Shown here: positions 51,088 to 60,118 of the stretch, piece by piece
Layout of the letters: every line of letters starts with the position of its first letter
Numbering within the stretch: the stretch's first letter is position 1
Assembly (NCBI GenBank): GCA_001898625.1
Contig: MKUP01000023.1
Location: 186,001-250,000 of the forward strand
From: Burkholderiales bacterium 67-32
GTDB lineage: Bacteria; Pseudomonadota; Gammaproteobacteria; Burkholderiales; Burkholderiaceae_B
DNA: 64,000 nucleotides
Reading direction: 5' to 3'
Translations under genes and position numbers: made by a program
Notes under the pieces: generated by a model
Told to the model about the DNA's origin: nothing
Database searches by the model: none
The model's input: the letters and a program-made list of their open reading frames with translations, nothing else

Positions 51088-52176
51088 TCAGGAGTCGGCG
51101 CTGATGGAGATGGTGGGGAACTTGGACGAGAAGTCCTTGTTCCGGGCGGCGATGGCCACGGCCACCTGGCGCGCGACGGTCTTGTACAGGCCGGCGATCT
51201 CGCCGTCGGGGTCGGCCACCACCGAGGGCTTGCCGCTGTCGGCCTGCAGGCGGATGTTGATGTCCAGCGGCAGCGCGCCCAGGTAGGGGGTGTCGTATTC
51301 GGCCGCCATCTTCTTGCCGCCCTCGGCGCCGAAGATGTGTTCGACGTGTCCGCACTGGCTGCACACGTGCACGGCCATGTTCTCGACCACGCCCAGGATG
51401 GGCACGCCCACCTTCTCGAACATCTTGATGCCCTTGCGCGCGTCCAGCAGCGCGATGTCCTGCGGCGTGGTGACGATGACGGCGCCGGTCATGGGCACGC
51501 GCTGGCTGAGCGTGAGCTGGATGTCACCGGTGCCGGGGGGCATGTCGACGATCAGATAGTCGAGGTCTTTCCAGTTGGTTTGCCGCAGCAATTGCTCGAG
51601 CGCCTGCACCGCCATCGGGCCGCGCCAGATCATCGCTTCGTCGTGGGCGACCAGGAAGCCGATGGACATGACCTGCACGCCGTAGTTCTCGAGCGGCTCC
51701 ATGGTCTTGCCGTCGTCGCTGACGGGGCGTGCGTCGATGCCCATCATGAGCGGCTGGCTGGGGCCGTAGATGTCGGCGTCGAGCAGGCCGACGCGCGCGC
51801 CTTCGGCCGCCAGCGCCAGGGCCAGGTTGACCGCCGTGGTGCTCTTGCCCACGCCGCCCTTGCCCGAGGCGACGGCGACGATGTTCTTGACGCCCTGCAG
51901 CAGCGGCACGCCGCGCTGAACCGCGTGGGCGATGATCTCGCTGCGCACGTTGGCGCTGACGTTGGCGACGCCGGGCACGGTACGGGCCGCCGCGATCAGC
52001 GCGCTGCGCAGGGCGGGGACCTGACTCTTGGCGGGATAGCCGAGCAGGACGTCGAAAGAGACGTCGCCGCCGTTGATCTCGATGTTCCTGATCGATCGCG
52101 TCGAGACGAAGTCCTTGCCGGTATTGGGATCGACGACGGTTTGCAGGGCCTGGAGCAGGGTTTCGGAAGTGGCCAT
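51088..52176 (-). CDS. mrp: Mrp/ApbC family Fe-S cluster carrier ATPase
   Basis: A 362-residue P-loop protein that carries and transfers [4Fe-4S] clusters. The N-terminal MIP18/DUF59-like domain is FDVLLGYPAKSQVPALRSAL, the deviant Walker A is ASGKGGVGKST near residue 113, followed by LLDADIYGPSQP, and the C-terminal C-x-x-C is HVCSQCGHVE. It might load clusters into the FDH and ferredoxin proteins of this locus. Confidence 0.94.
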   Translation of the reverse strand: MATSETLLQALQTVVDPNTGKDFVSTRSIRNIEINGGDVSFDVLLGYPAKSQVPALRSALIAAARTVPGVANVSANVRSEIIAHAVQRGVPLLQGVKNIVAVASGKGGVGKSTTAVNLALALAAEGARVGLLDADIYGPSQPLMMGIDARPVSDDGKTMEPLENYGVQVMSIGFLVAHDEAMIWRGPMAVQALEQLLRQTNWKDLDYLIVDMPPGTGDIQLTLSQRVPMTGAVIVTTPQDIALLDARKGIKMFEKVGVPILGVVENMAVHVCSQCGHVEHIFGAEGGKKMAAEYDTPYLGALPLDINIRLQADSGKPSVVADPDGEIAGLYKTVARQVAVAIAARNKDFSSKFPTISISADS

Positions 52177-52290
52177 GGGAGTGGGGCGGACTCATGAGTG
52201 GGACGCTGCGTGTCGCAGGCCGATGAGGGATATTAGACCACCAGCCCGCGGGCGGCGAAATCCTTGGACGCCTCGTCTATACTCAGCCGC

Positions 52291-52878
52291 ATGATCGACA
52301 AGGACTCCATTACCGGCTTGATCCTGGCGGGTGGGCGCGGCAGCCGCATGGGCGGCGTCGACAAGGGCCTGCAGAACTACCAGGGCATTCCGATGGCCAT
52401 GCATGCGCTGCTCAGGCTGGGGCCCCAGGTGGGGCAGGTCCTGGTCAACGCCAACCGCAACCTGGCGGCCTACGAATCCATGGGCGTGCCGGTGTGGCCC
52501 GATGCGCTGCCCGACTACGCGGGGCCGCTGGCCGGGTTCCTGACCGGGCTCGAGCATTGCGAGACCGATTACCTGGTCACCGTACCCTGCGATACCCCCA
52601 AGTTTCCCGAGGACCTCGTCGCCCGCCTGGCTGGCGAGCTGTCAGCGGCCGGTGCCGAGATCGCCATGGTGGCCACCCGCCAGGACGGCGCCGTGCGCAC
52701 CCAGCCCGTGTTCTGCCTGCTGCGGGCGGAGCTGCTGGACAGCCTCGTGGCGTTCACCGCCGCGGGGGGACGCAAGATCGACAAGTGGACCGCCACCCAT
52801 CGCTGTGTCGAGGTCCTCTTCGACGACCCCGCGGTTTTCGCGGGTGCCAACACGATCGCCGAATTGCAGCAGCTTTGA
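52291..52878 (+). CDS. mobA: Molybdenum cofactor guanylyltransferase MobA
   Basis: A 195-residue enzyme that joins GMP to molybdopterin to make the MGD cofactor needed by FDH. The nucleotide-binding motif is [19 protein letters not shown] at residues 10-28. The Asp of PCDTPKF is the metal-binding position. TATACT at 52278-52283 is only 7 nt before the ATG and there is no ribosome site, so a leaderless transcript is possible. It is the first gene of mobA-moeA-mobB. Confidence 0.93.
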   Translation: MIDKDSITGLILAGGRGSRMGGVDKGLQNYQGIPMAMHALLRLGPQVGQVLVNANRNLAAYESMGVPVWPDALPDYAGPLAGFLTGLEHCETDYLVTVPCDTPKFPEDLVARLAGELSAAGAEIAMVATRQDGAVRTQPVFCLLRAELLDSLVAFTAAGGRKIDKWTATHRCVEVLFDDPAVFAGANTIAELQQL

Positions 52879-52882
52879 TGCC

Positions 52883-54175
52883 ATGAACGACAAGCCCGCC
52901 CCCTCGCTAGAAGAAATCTCGTCCTGTGTCAGCGGCTACGACCCGAACGCGTTGCCGGTCGAGCAGGCCCGCGAGTTCATCGCCCGGCTCGTGCCGCGCG
53001 TGGAGGGCGTGGAGATGTTGGCGCTGCGCTCGGCGATGGGGCGCGTGCTGGCGCGCGACATCGTGTCCGACATCGACGTGCCGGCCCACGACAACTCGGC
53101 CATGGACGGCTACGCGTTCTATGGTTCCGACCTGGCCGCCGGTGGCGACACGGTCCTGCAGGTCGTGGGCAGCGGCCTGGCGGGCAACGGCTATACGGGC
53201 AGCGTCGCGCCCGGGCAGTGCGTGCGGATCATGACCGGCGCCACCATGCCCGACGGGCTCGATACCGTGATTCCGCAGGAATTCGTCCGGCAGGATGGCG
53301 ACCGCGTTGTCGTGCCCGCCGGCGCGGTCAAGACCGGCGAGAATCGCCGGCTGGCGGGCGAGGACCTGGCCCGGGGCGATGTGGCGCTGTCGGCCGGCCG
53401 CGTGCTGCGCCCGGCCGACCTGGGCATGCTGGCTTCGCTCGGCCGCGCCGAGGTGCCGGTCTGGCGCCGCCTGCGCGTGGCGTTCTTCTCCACCGGCAGC
53501 GAGTTGCGCTCGATTGGCGAGACGCTCGACCCGGGCTGCGTGTACGACAGCAACCGCTACACGCTGTGGGGCATGCTCCAGCGGCTGGGCGTCGAGGTGC
53601 TCGACATGGGCGTGGTGCACGACGATCCGCAGGCGCTCGAGTCCGCGTTCCGCGACGCCGCCGCGCAGGCCGACGTGGTCATTACGTCGGGCGGCGTGAG
53701 CGTGGGCGAGGCCGACTACACCAAGGCCATCATGGCCAAGCTGGGCGACGTGCTGTTCTGGCGCATCGCCATGCGGCCGGGCCGCCCGATGGCCATCGGC
53801 CGCATCGCGACCGGCGGACGCAGCGCCATCCTGTTCGGCCTGCCCGGCAACCCGGTGGCCGTGATGGTGACCTTCTACGCGCTGGTGCGCGACGCCCTCC
53901 TGGCCATGGCCGGCGCGCCGGCCCAGCCGCTGCCCATGCTGCGCGCGGCCAGCGCGGGCGCCATCCGCAAGAAGCCGGGGCGCACCGAATACCAGCGAGG
54001 CATCGTCACGCCCGCCGCCGGAGGCGGCTGGGAGGTGCGCATCACCGGCTCGCAGGGGTCGGGCATCCTGCGCAGCATGAGCCAGGCCAACGGCCTGGTC
54101 GTGCTGGGGCACGAGCAGGGCAGCGTGGCGGCCGGCGAACTGGTCGACGTCCTGCCTTTCGACGGACTGATCTGA
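52883..54175 (+). CDS. moeA: Molybdopterin molybdotransferase MoeA
   Basis: A 430-residue enzyme that inserts molybdate (or tungstate) into adenylylated molybdopterin. Blocks are DVPAHDNSAMDGYAF, IMTGATMPDGLDTVI, STGSELRSIGE, DSNRYTLWGML and ITSGGVSVGEADYTK, all standard for MoeA. It starts 4 nt after mobA and overlaps mobB by one base. Confidence 0.95.
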   Translation: MNDKPAPSLEEISSCVSGYDPNALPVEQAREFIARLVPRVEGVEMLALRSAMGRVLARDIVSDIDVPAHDNSAMDGYAFYGSDLAAGGDTVLQVVGSGLAGNGYTGSVAPGQCVRIMTGATMPDGLDTVIPQEFVRQDGDRVVVPAGAVKTGENRRLAGEDLARGDVALSAGRVLRPADLGMLASLGRAEVPVWRRLRVAFFSTGSELRSIGETLDPGCVYDSNRYTLWGMLQRLGVEVLDMGVVHDDPQALESAFRDAAAQADVVITSGGVSVGEADYTKAIMAKLGDVLFWRIAMRPGRPMAIGRIATGGRSAILFGLPGNPVAVMVTFYALVRDALLAMAGAPAQPLPMLRAASAGAIRKKPGRTEYQRGIVTPAAGGGWEVRITGSQGSGILRSMSQANGLVVLGHEQGSVAAGELVDVLPFDGLI

Positions 54176-54705
54176 TGACGCGCGTCCTGGGGCTGGCCGG
54201 CTGGAGCGGAGCCGGTAAAACCACATTGCTGACGAGGCTGCTCCCCGCCCTGCGGGAGAAGGGCTACAGCGTGTCGACGCTCAAGCACGCCCACCATTCG
54301 TTCGACATCGACAAGCCGGGCAAGGACTCCCATCGGCACCGCGAGGCCGGCGCTGGGGAAGTGCTGGTCGCCTCGGGCAGCCGCTGGGCGCTGATGCACG
54401 AACTGCGCGGCGAGGCCGAGCCCCGCCTGGGCGAGCTGCTGAACAAGTTTGCGCCCGTCGACTTCATCCTGGTCGAGGGCTTCAAGCGCGATCCGCACAT
54501 CAAGATCGAGATCCACCGCGCCGTCAACGGCAAGCCGTGGCTGTATCCCGACGACGCCAGCATAGGCGCCGTCGTCAGCGACGTGCCCCCCGCCGGCCAG
54601 GCATCGCTGCCCTTCGTCGACCTGGACGACCTGCCCGGCATCGCCAACCTGGTCGTGGACCTGGCCTGGCCCCTCGACCGAACCTTGGCCGCTCTGAGCG
54701 CTTAA
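54175..54705 (+). CDS. mobB: Molybdopterin-guanine dinucleotide biosynthesis protein MobB
   Basis: A 176-residue P-loop GTPase with Walker A GWSGAGKTTL, TLKHAHHSFDIDKPGKDSH, and VEGFKRDPHIKIEI. It supports MobA in MGD formation. Coupled to moeA by TGATG. Confidence 0.94.
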   Translation: MTRVLGLAGWSGAGKTTLLTRLLPALREKGYSVSTLKHAHHSFDIDKPGKDSHRHREAGAGEVLVASGSRWALMHELRGEAEPRLGELLNKFAPVDFILVEGFKRDPHIKIEIHRAVNGKPWLYPDDASIGAVVSDVPPAGQASLPFVDLDDLPGIANLVVDLAWPLDRTLAALSA

Positions 54706-54743
54706 CAGACCCCATTCATCAGCCTGTTGGTTGCCCGGGCACT

Positions 54744-54890
54744 GCGGATCCGGCTTTGCCGGTCCGCTGGTGCCGCCCCCTGGGGCTCGGCGCCGGGCCG
54801 CCCCAAGGCGGGCCCCGGCCCCCTCGGGGGGCTGCCGCGTAGCGGCTGGGGGCTCACCATGCTGGGCGCGCGTAAGCGCGTAGGGGGGGG
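54744..54890. repeat. Dispersed GC-rich repeat, copy 2
   Basis: The gap between mobB and glxR holds a copy of the same repeat as at 39101-39352 and 63227-63291. GCGGATCCGGCTTTGCCGGT, CCCCCTGGGG-like and GCGCGTAAGCGCGTAGGGGG blocks are recognisable, with an extra GC-rich insertion in the middle. Its right edge provides the stop codon of the downstream dehydrogenase gene on the other strand. Confidence 0.8.
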
Positions 54891-54891
54891 C

Positions 54892-55794
54892 CTAGCCTAG
54901 TCGTTTAATCAGGGACGAGGTGTCCCAGCGGCTGCCGCCCATCTGCTGCACGTCGGCATAGAACTGGTCGACCAGCGCCGTGACGGGCAGCCGCGCGCCA
55001 TTGTTGCGGCTTTCGTCCAGCACCAGGCCCAGGTCCTTGCGCATCCAGTCCACCGCGAAGCCGAAGTCGAACTGGCCGTCCACCATGGTCGCGCCGCGGT
55101 TCTCCATCTGCCAGCTTTGCGCCGCTCCCTTGGAGATCACGTCCAGGACGAGCTTCATGTCCAGCCCGGCCTTCTGGCCGAATGCGATGCCCTCGGACAG
55201 TCCCTGCACCAGTCCGGCGATGCAGATCTGGTTGACCATCTTGGCCAACTGGCCGGCGCCGGGTTCGCCGAGCAGGGTGACGGCCCGGGAGTAGGCCTGC
55301 GCCACGGGCTTCATGCGCTCGAACGCGTCGGCGTCGCCGCCGCACATCACCGTGAGCACGCCATTGACCGCGCCGGCCTGGCCGCCCGAGACGGGGGCGT
55401 CGATGAAGGCGACTTCCTGGTCCTGGGCCGCGGCGTGCAGCTCGCGCGCGACCTTGGCCGAGGCCGTGGTGTGGTCGACCAGCAGCGAGCCGGGCTTCAT
55501 GCCCGCCAGGGCGCCGTCCGCGCCCAGCACGACGCTGCGCAGGTCGTCGTCGTTGCCGACGCACAGGAAGACCATGTCGGCGTCCTGGACGGCTTCGCGC
55601 GGCGTTGGCGCGTGGCTGCCGCCGAATTCCTGCACCCAGTCGCGGGCCTTGGACGGGGTGCGGTTGTAGACCCGGACCGCATGCCCGGCCTGGGCCAGGT
55701 GACCGGCCATGGGAAAGCCCATGACGCCCAGGCCGATGAAGCTGACGTTGAGCGGGGCGGTGCTGTCGTAGGTCTTGGTGCCAATCGATGCCAT
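54892..55794 (-). CDS. NAD(P)-dependent beta-hydroxyacid dehydrogenase (GlxR/HIBADH family)
   Basis: A 300-residue dehydrogenase of the tartronate-semialdehyde reductase / 3-hydroxyisobutyrate dehydrogenase family. The Rossmann motif is VSFIGLGVMGFPMAGHLAQA at residue 17, followed by the substrate-binding FIDAPVSGGQAGAVNG and the catalytic Lys block AGQLAKMVNQI. It is separated from the upstream tctA by an intrinsic terminator, so it has its own promoter. The last codons lie at the edge of the dispersed repeat. Confidence 0.9.
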   Translation of the reverse strand: MASIGTKTYDSTAPLNVSFIGLGVMGFPMAGHLAQAGHAVRVYNRTPSKARDWVQEFGGSHAPTPREAVQDADMVFLCVGNDDDLRSVVLGADGALAGMKPGSLLVDHTTASAKVARELHAAAQDQEVAFIDAPVSGGQAGAVNGVLTVMCGGDADAFERMKPVAQAYSRAVTLLGEPGAGQLAKMVNQICIAGLVQGLSEGIAFGQKAGLDMKLVLDVISKGAAQSWQMENRGATMVDGQFDFGFAVDWMRKDLGLVLDESRNNGARLPVTALVDQFYADVQQMGGSRWDTSSLIKRLG

Positions 55795-55823
55795 GCTGAT
55801 TCTCCATTGCCAGAGGCAAGTAT

Positions 55824-55852
55824 AAAAAAAGGCGCCCGGAGGCGCCTTTTTT
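55824..55852. terminator. Intrinsic terminator after tctBA (bidirectional type)
   Basis: GGCGCC-CGGA-GGCGCC (55831-55846) is flanked by A7 on the left and T6 on the right, so it can terminate in both directions. On the minus strand it ends the tctB-tctA transcript 29 nt after the tctA stop. Confidence 0.92.
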
Positions 55853-55880
55853 CTTGCAGCCGCCGAAGCGGCTGGTGTCG

Positions 55881-57383
55881 TCAGTCTTCGACGAAGGTTT
55901 CTTCGCGCTTCTTGCGGATCGCGGGCGAGGCCACGATCAGGACCAGGATGACGGCGATGACCAGCAGGGTCGCCGACAGCGGGCGGGTCACGAAGGTCGT
56001 GAAGTCACCACGCGACAGGAGCAGGGCGCGGCGGAAGTTCTCTTCCATCATGGGGCCCAGCACCAGGCCCAGCAGCAGCGGAGCACCTTCGCACTTCAGC
56101 TTGGACCAGGTGTAGCCGATCAGGCCGAAGGCTGCCGTCATCCAGATATCGAACACGTTGTAGTTCAGCGTGTAGACACCGATCGAGCAGATCAGCAGGA
56201 TGGCCGGGAACAGGATGGGGTAGGGAACCTTCAGCAGCTTGACCCAGATACCGATCAGCGGCAGGTTCAGGATCACCAGCATCAGGTTGCCGATCCACAT
56301 CGACACGATCAGGCCCCAGAACAGGTCCGGGTTGCTGGTCATGACCTGGGGACCAGGCTGGATGTTGTGGATGGTCATGGCGCCGACCATCAGGGCCATG
56401 ATCGCGTTACCCGGGATACCCAGCGTCAGCAGCGGGATGAAGGAGGTCTGCGAGCCGGCGTTGTTGGCCGATTCCGGACCCGCCACGCCGCGGATGTTGC
56501 CCTTGCCGAAGCTGGAGGGATCCTTGGCGAGCTTCTTTTCCACCGTGTACGAGGCGAACGACGACATCACCGCACCGCCGCCAGGCAGGATGCCCAGGGC
56601 CGAACCGATGGCCGTGCCGCGGATGATGGCGGGCGCAGCTTCCTTGAGGTCGGGCCAGGTGGGATACAGGTGGCCGATCTTGTCCAGGAAGACTTCGCGT
56701 TCTTCTTTCTGCTCGACGTTGTTAATGATTTCCGAGAAGCCGAACACGCCCATCGCGACCGCGGCGAAGTCGATGCCGTCGGTCAGTTCGGGGATGCCGA
56801 ACGAGAAGCGAGCTACGCCCGAGTTCACGTCCGTGCCGACCATGCCGATCAAGAGACCCAGCAAGATCATGCAGATGGCCTTGACCAGCGAACCCGACGC
56901 CAACACGACCGCGCCGACCAGGCCCAGGCACATCAGCGAGAAGTATTCCGCAGGACCGAACTGGAAGGCCACTTCGGCCAGCGGGGGCGCGAAGGCGGCG
57001 ATCAGCAGCGTACCCACGCAGCCGGCGAAGAACGACCCGATGGCCGCAATGGCCAGCGCCTGTCCGGCGCGGCCGTTCCGCGCCATCTGGTAGCCATCCA
57101 GGCAGGTCACCACCGCGGAGGTTTCTCCGGGCAGGTTGACCAGGATGGCGGTGGTCGAACCGCCGTACTGGGCGCCGTAGTAGATGCCGGCCAGCATGAT
57201 CAGGCCAGCTACCGGCGGCAGCGCGTAGGTGATGGGCAACAGCATCGCGATGGTCGGAACGGGACCCAAGCCGGGCAGCACGCCCACCAAGGTGCCGATC
57301 AGGCAACCGAGAAATGCGTAGATGATGTTCTGAAACGAAAGCGCCGTTTCAAAACCCAGTGCCAAGTGCTCTAACACTTCCAT
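55881..57383 (-). CDS. tctA: Tripartite tricarboxylate transporter permease TctA
   Basis: A 500-residue large membrane subunit with about twelve helices. The TctA signatures are FLGCLIGTLVGVLPGLGPVP, GIYYGAQYGGSTTAILVNLP and the mirrored PGGGAVMSSFASYTVEKKL. It is the only TctA in this window and may be shared by the seven Bug receptors. It follows tctB by 12 nt. Confidence 0.96.
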   Translation of the reverse strand: MEVLEHLALGFETALSFQNIIYAFLGCLIGTLVGVLPGLGPVPTIAMLLPITYALPPVAGLIMLAGIYYGAQYGGSTTAILVNLPGETSAVVTCLDGYQMARNGRAGQALAIAAIGSFFAGCVGTLLIAAFAPPLAEVAFQFGPAEYFSLMCLGLVGAVVLASGSLVKAICMILLGLLIGMVGTDVNSGVARFSFGIPELTDGIDFAAVAMGVFGFSEIINNVEQKEEREVFLDKIGHLYPTWPDLKEAAPAIIRGTAIGSALGILPGGGAVMSSFASYTVEKKLAKDPSSFGKGNIRGVAGPESANNAGSQTSFIPLLTLGIPGNAIMALMVGAMTIHNIQPGPQVMTSNPDLFWGLIVSMWIGNLMLVILNLPLIGIWVKLLKVPYPILFPAILLICSIGVYTLNYNVFDIWMTAAFGLIGYTWSKLKCEGAPLLLGLVLGPMMEENFRRALLLSRGDFTTFVTRPLSATLLVIAVILVLIVASPAIRKKREETFVED

Positions 57384-57395
57384 GGAGGGCTTTCC

Positions 57396-57860
57396 TTAGT
57401 TCAAACCGAGAAACGAAGGCCACAGCGGGAAGATCAGACCCAGGCCGACAATGAAGATGAAGTGGACGGCGATCACCAGGCAGATGCCGTTGATGATGGC
57501 GGTTTTCCACTTGAATTCGTGGCTGGCCATGCTGGACAGCAGCACGAGCAGGAACGACGACACGTACACGCCCAGAGGACGCAGCAGGATGCCGAACAGC
57601 ACCACGTTGCCCAGGATGACGCCCGTGGTCTTGAGGTTGAACTTCGGGATTTCCGTGGGTTCAGCCTTGGGCGACAGGCCGGAGATGCCGATGATCGCAC
57701 CGAGGATCGCCAGGATCACGCCCAGCCAGAACGGGAAGTAGCCCGGTCCCATCTTGGCTGCCGTACCCATCTGGTAATCGACGGCGAACCCGGCAAAGAA
57801 TAGCCCGAGGAAGACGAACATCACCCCGGACCAGAAATTTTGTTTTGACTGAATGCGCAT
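57396..57860 (-). CDS. tctB: Tripartite tricarboxylate transporter small subunit TctB
   Basis: A 154-residue membrane protein with four hydrophobic segments. The start is MRIQSKQNFWSGVMFVFLG with AGGAG 10 nt upstream. It precedes tctA, which is the usual TTT order, but no tctC is in the operon. The divergent small LuxR-type gene is a candidate regulator. Confidence 0.92.
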   Translation of the reverse strand: MRIQSKQNFWSGVMFVFLGLFFAGFAVDYQMGTAAKMGPGYFPFWLGVILAILGAIIGISGLSPKAEPTEIPKFNLKTTGVILGNVVLFGILLRPLGVYVSSFLLVLLSSMASHEFKWKTAIINGICLVIAVHFIFIVGLGLIFPLWPSFLGLN

Positions 57861-57971
57861 TGGAAGTGGGCTCCTATCTGACTTCACTTGCAAGGCCGGC
57901 ATGTTAGCTCACGCGAAGCAGGCGTGAATAACGAAATTGCCCGCAATGAGTCGGGGTTTTCCCGAAAAATG

Positions 57972-58006
57972 ATGGATCGGCACAACTTTGTGCCAAATTG
58001 ATCCAT
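57972..58006. promoter_or_regulatory. Compound palindrome between tctBA and the LuxR-type gene
   Basis: ATGGATC at 57972-57978 and GATCCAT at 58000-58006 enclose an inner inverted repeat GGCACA-ACTT-TGTGCC (57979-57994). The nested symmetry marks a likely operator for the divergent genes. The rest of the 265-bp gap holds a TTGACA at 58031 without a clear -10 box. Confidence 0.5.
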
Positions 58007-58125
58007 ATGACGTTCAGACTCCTGTCAGCCTTGACAGCTTTTTCGCATCGGAACTGTCGTGCCAGACTTCCCCTTGGGGGCGCAAGACCCCGCCCATGAC
58101 TAGCTTATCAATGAAGGGGAGCACG

Positions 58126-58428
58126 ATGAAGTCGATGCACGGGTGGCAGGATGGCCAGGAACGCGGCAGGTCCCTGACGCCGCGGGAACGCGAAGTCATG
58201 GACCTGTTGGTCGAGGGGCGTGCCAACAAGGTGATCGCCGATCGGCTGGGCATATCCATCCGGACCGTGGAGGTCCATCGCGCGCGGGTGCTGGCCAAGC
58301 TGGGCGCGCGCAACGCGGTCGAACTGGTCTGGCGGATGCACACGCACAAGATGGCCGTGGTGGCCGAGATGCAGGGCCTGCGGGTGGCCGAGGGCGGCGC
58401 GGATGGCTGGGACCGCCGCGCCGATTGA
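58126..58428 (+). CDS. Small stand-alone LuxR/GerE-type HTH protein
   Basis: A 100-residue protein that is essentially one LuxR HTH domain: LTPREREVMDLLVEGRANKV then IADRLGISIRTVEVHRARVL and AKLGARNAVELVWRM. It looks like the output domain of a FixJ/NarL response regulator without the receiver. I chose ATG 58126 with GGGGAG upstream; earlier ATGs at 58096 and 58111 remain possible. It is divergent from tctBA. Confidence 0.75.
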   Translation: MKSMHGWQDGQERGRSLTPREREVMDLLVEGRANKVIADRLGISIRTVEVHRARVLAKLGARNAVELVWRMHTHKMAVVAEMQGLRVAEGGADGWDRRAD

Positions 58429-58434
58429 GCAGGA

Positions 58435-58454
58435 GGCCGGACCTGCATCCGGCC
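58435..58454. terminator. Possible hairpin terminator between convergent genes
   Basis: GGCCGGA-N6-TCCGGCC lies in the 32-bp gap between the LuxR-type gene and the convergent Bug gene. No T-tract follows on either side, so termination would be weak or Rho-assisted. Confidence 0.4.
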
Positions 58455-58460
58455 CCCCGC

Positions 58461-59456
58461 TCAGTTCAGCTTGGCGCCCGAGATCCTGACGATCTCGGCG
58501 TACTTGCGCAGGTCGGACCGCACCAGTTCGGCCAGCGACGCGGGCGTACCGGGCGCAGCGTCCGAGCCCATGCCGGCCAGGCGCTGGCGCATGTCGGGGC
58601 TGCCGAGCGCCTGCGCATATTCATCATGGAGTTTTTGCACCACGTTTTCGGGCGTGTGCGCCGGCGCGAAGATCCCGAACCAGGTTCCCAGGTCGAAGTC
58701 CGGCACGCCGGCCTGCATCATGGTCGGCACCTCGGGCAGCAGGCGCGACCGGGCTGCCGTGGTGACCGCAAGGGCCTTGAGCTTGCCCGCGGCGATCAGC
58801 GGCGAGGCGGCGGCGAGGTTGTCGAACATGAAGTCGGTCTGCCCGCTCATCAGCGCCACTTGCGCAGGCGTGGCGCCGGCATAGGGGATGTGCGCGGCAA
58901 ATACGCCGGCGCGGGTCTTCAGGAGTTCCCCCGCCAGGTGCCCGGCACTGCCGTTGCCGCCCGAGCCCATGTTGAGCTTGCCCGGGTTGCGCCGTGCGTA
59001 GCCGATCAGGTCCTGCACGGTCTGGATGCCCAGCCTGGCGGACGTGGCGGGGTTCATCACCAGGACGTTGGGCACCGACGCCACGAGCACGACGGGCGCG
59101 AAGTCCTTGACCGGATCGTAGGGGATGGACGGAAAGAGCGCCGGGTTGATCGCATGCGTGGCGACCGCCCCCATCACCAGCGTGTAGCCGTCCGGAGCCG
59201 CCTTGGCGACGAGGTCGGCGCCGATGTTGCCGCCGGCGCCCGGCCTGTTCTCGACGATCATGGGCTGGCCCAGCGCGGGACGGACCTTTTCGGCCAGCGC
59301 GCGCGCCATGATGTCCAGCGGACCACCGGGGGGATACGGGACGACGAAGCGGATGGGGCGCGTGGGATAGGCGGCGTCCTGCGCGGCAGCCGGTCCGGAC
59401 AGGCCGGCCGCCGCGATCATCGCGCCGCAGGCGAGCAAGGCCCGGCGTCGGTTCAT
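58461..59456 (-). CDS. Bug/TctC-family periplasmic solute-binding protein
   Basis: A 331-residue Bug receptor. The signal peptide MNRRRALLACGAMIAAAGLS ends near AAAQDAAYP. Blocks are FVVPYPPGGPLDIMAR, IVENRPGAGGNIGAD, PDGYTLVMG and HIPYAGATPAQVALMSGQTD. It follows msrA after a 13-nt gap. It is the Bug gene closest to tctBA but on the other side of the LuxR-type gene, so it could be the receptor of that transporter. Confidence 0.9.
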   Translation of the reverse strand: MNRRRALLACGAMIAAAGLSGPAAAQDAAYPTRPIRFVVPYPPGGPLDIMARALAEKVRPALGQPMIVENRPGAGGNIGADLVAKAAPDGYTLVMGAVATHAINPALFPSIPYDPVKDFAPVVLVASVPNVLVMNPATSARLGIQTVQDLIGYARRNPGKLNMGSGGNGSAGHLAGELLKTRAGVFAAHIPYAGATPAQVALMSGQTDFMFDNLAAASPLIAAGKLKALAVTTAARSRLLPEVPTMMQAGVPDFDLGTWFGIFAPAHTPENVVQKLHDEYAQALGSPDMRQRLAGMGSDAAPGTPASLAELVRSDLRKYAEIVRISGAKLN

Positions 59457-59469
59457 GAGAGGCGTTCCT

Positions 59470-60015
59470 TCAGGATTGCTTGAGCTTGTGGGCGAAGTTC
59501 TTGCGCATCTTGGCTACCTTGGGTGCGACCACGAAGGCACAATAGCCCTGGCCGGGATTGCGCAGGAAGTAGTCGCGGTGGTAGTCCTCCGCCGGCCAGA
59601 CCGTGGCGGGCGGCAGCAGCCGGGTCACGATGGGCGAGCCGAACACCTGGCGCGCCTCCAGGTCGGCGATGACTTCGCGCGCCGCCTCTTCCTGGGCCGG
59701 GGACTGCCAGAAGACGGCCGAGCGGTATTGCGGCCCGACGTCGTTGCCCTGGCGATCCACGGTAGTCGGGTCGTGCGAGGCGAAGAAGATCTCCAGCAGT
59801 TCGTGGTAGGTGACGGCGGCAGGATCGTAGGTGACGGTGACGACCTCGATGTGGCCGGTATCGCCGTCGCAGATCTGCTCGTACGTGGGGTGGTCCACGT
59901 GCCCCCCGGCATAGCCGGAATCGGCGCGCAGCACGCCCTCGATCTGCTGGAACACGGCTTCGATACACCAGAAGCAGCCACCGCCGAACACGGCTGTCTC
60001 GACTTGTGCGGGCAT
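59470..60015 (-). CDS. msrA: Peptide methionine sulfoxide reductase MsrA
   Basis: A 181-residue MsrA that reduces methionine-S-sulfoxide. The catalytic motif is GGGCFWCIEAVF with the active Cys at 14, and GYAGGH, YDPAAVTYHELLEIFF and HDPTT are family blocks. It is a single-domain MsrA without MsrB fusion. Confidence 0.95.
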   Translation of the reverse strand: MPAQVETAVFGGGCFWCIEAVFQQIEGVLRADSGYAGGHVDHPTYEQICDGDTGHIEVVTVTYDPAAVTYHELLEIFFASHDPTTVDRQGNDVGPQYRSAVFWQSPAQEEAAREVIADLEARQVFGSPIVTRLLPPATVWPAEDYHRDYFLRNPGQGYCAFVVAPKVAKMRKNFAHKLKQS

Positions 60016-60118
60016 GATCGTCCTCTTGAAGAGAGCCGGCGCCAGGAGCGCCCATGACGATAGTGTATGCGCTCCAGGCAGGCCGCCGGAGCGGCCTGGC
60101 GGTCAGTCCACAGGGGTG

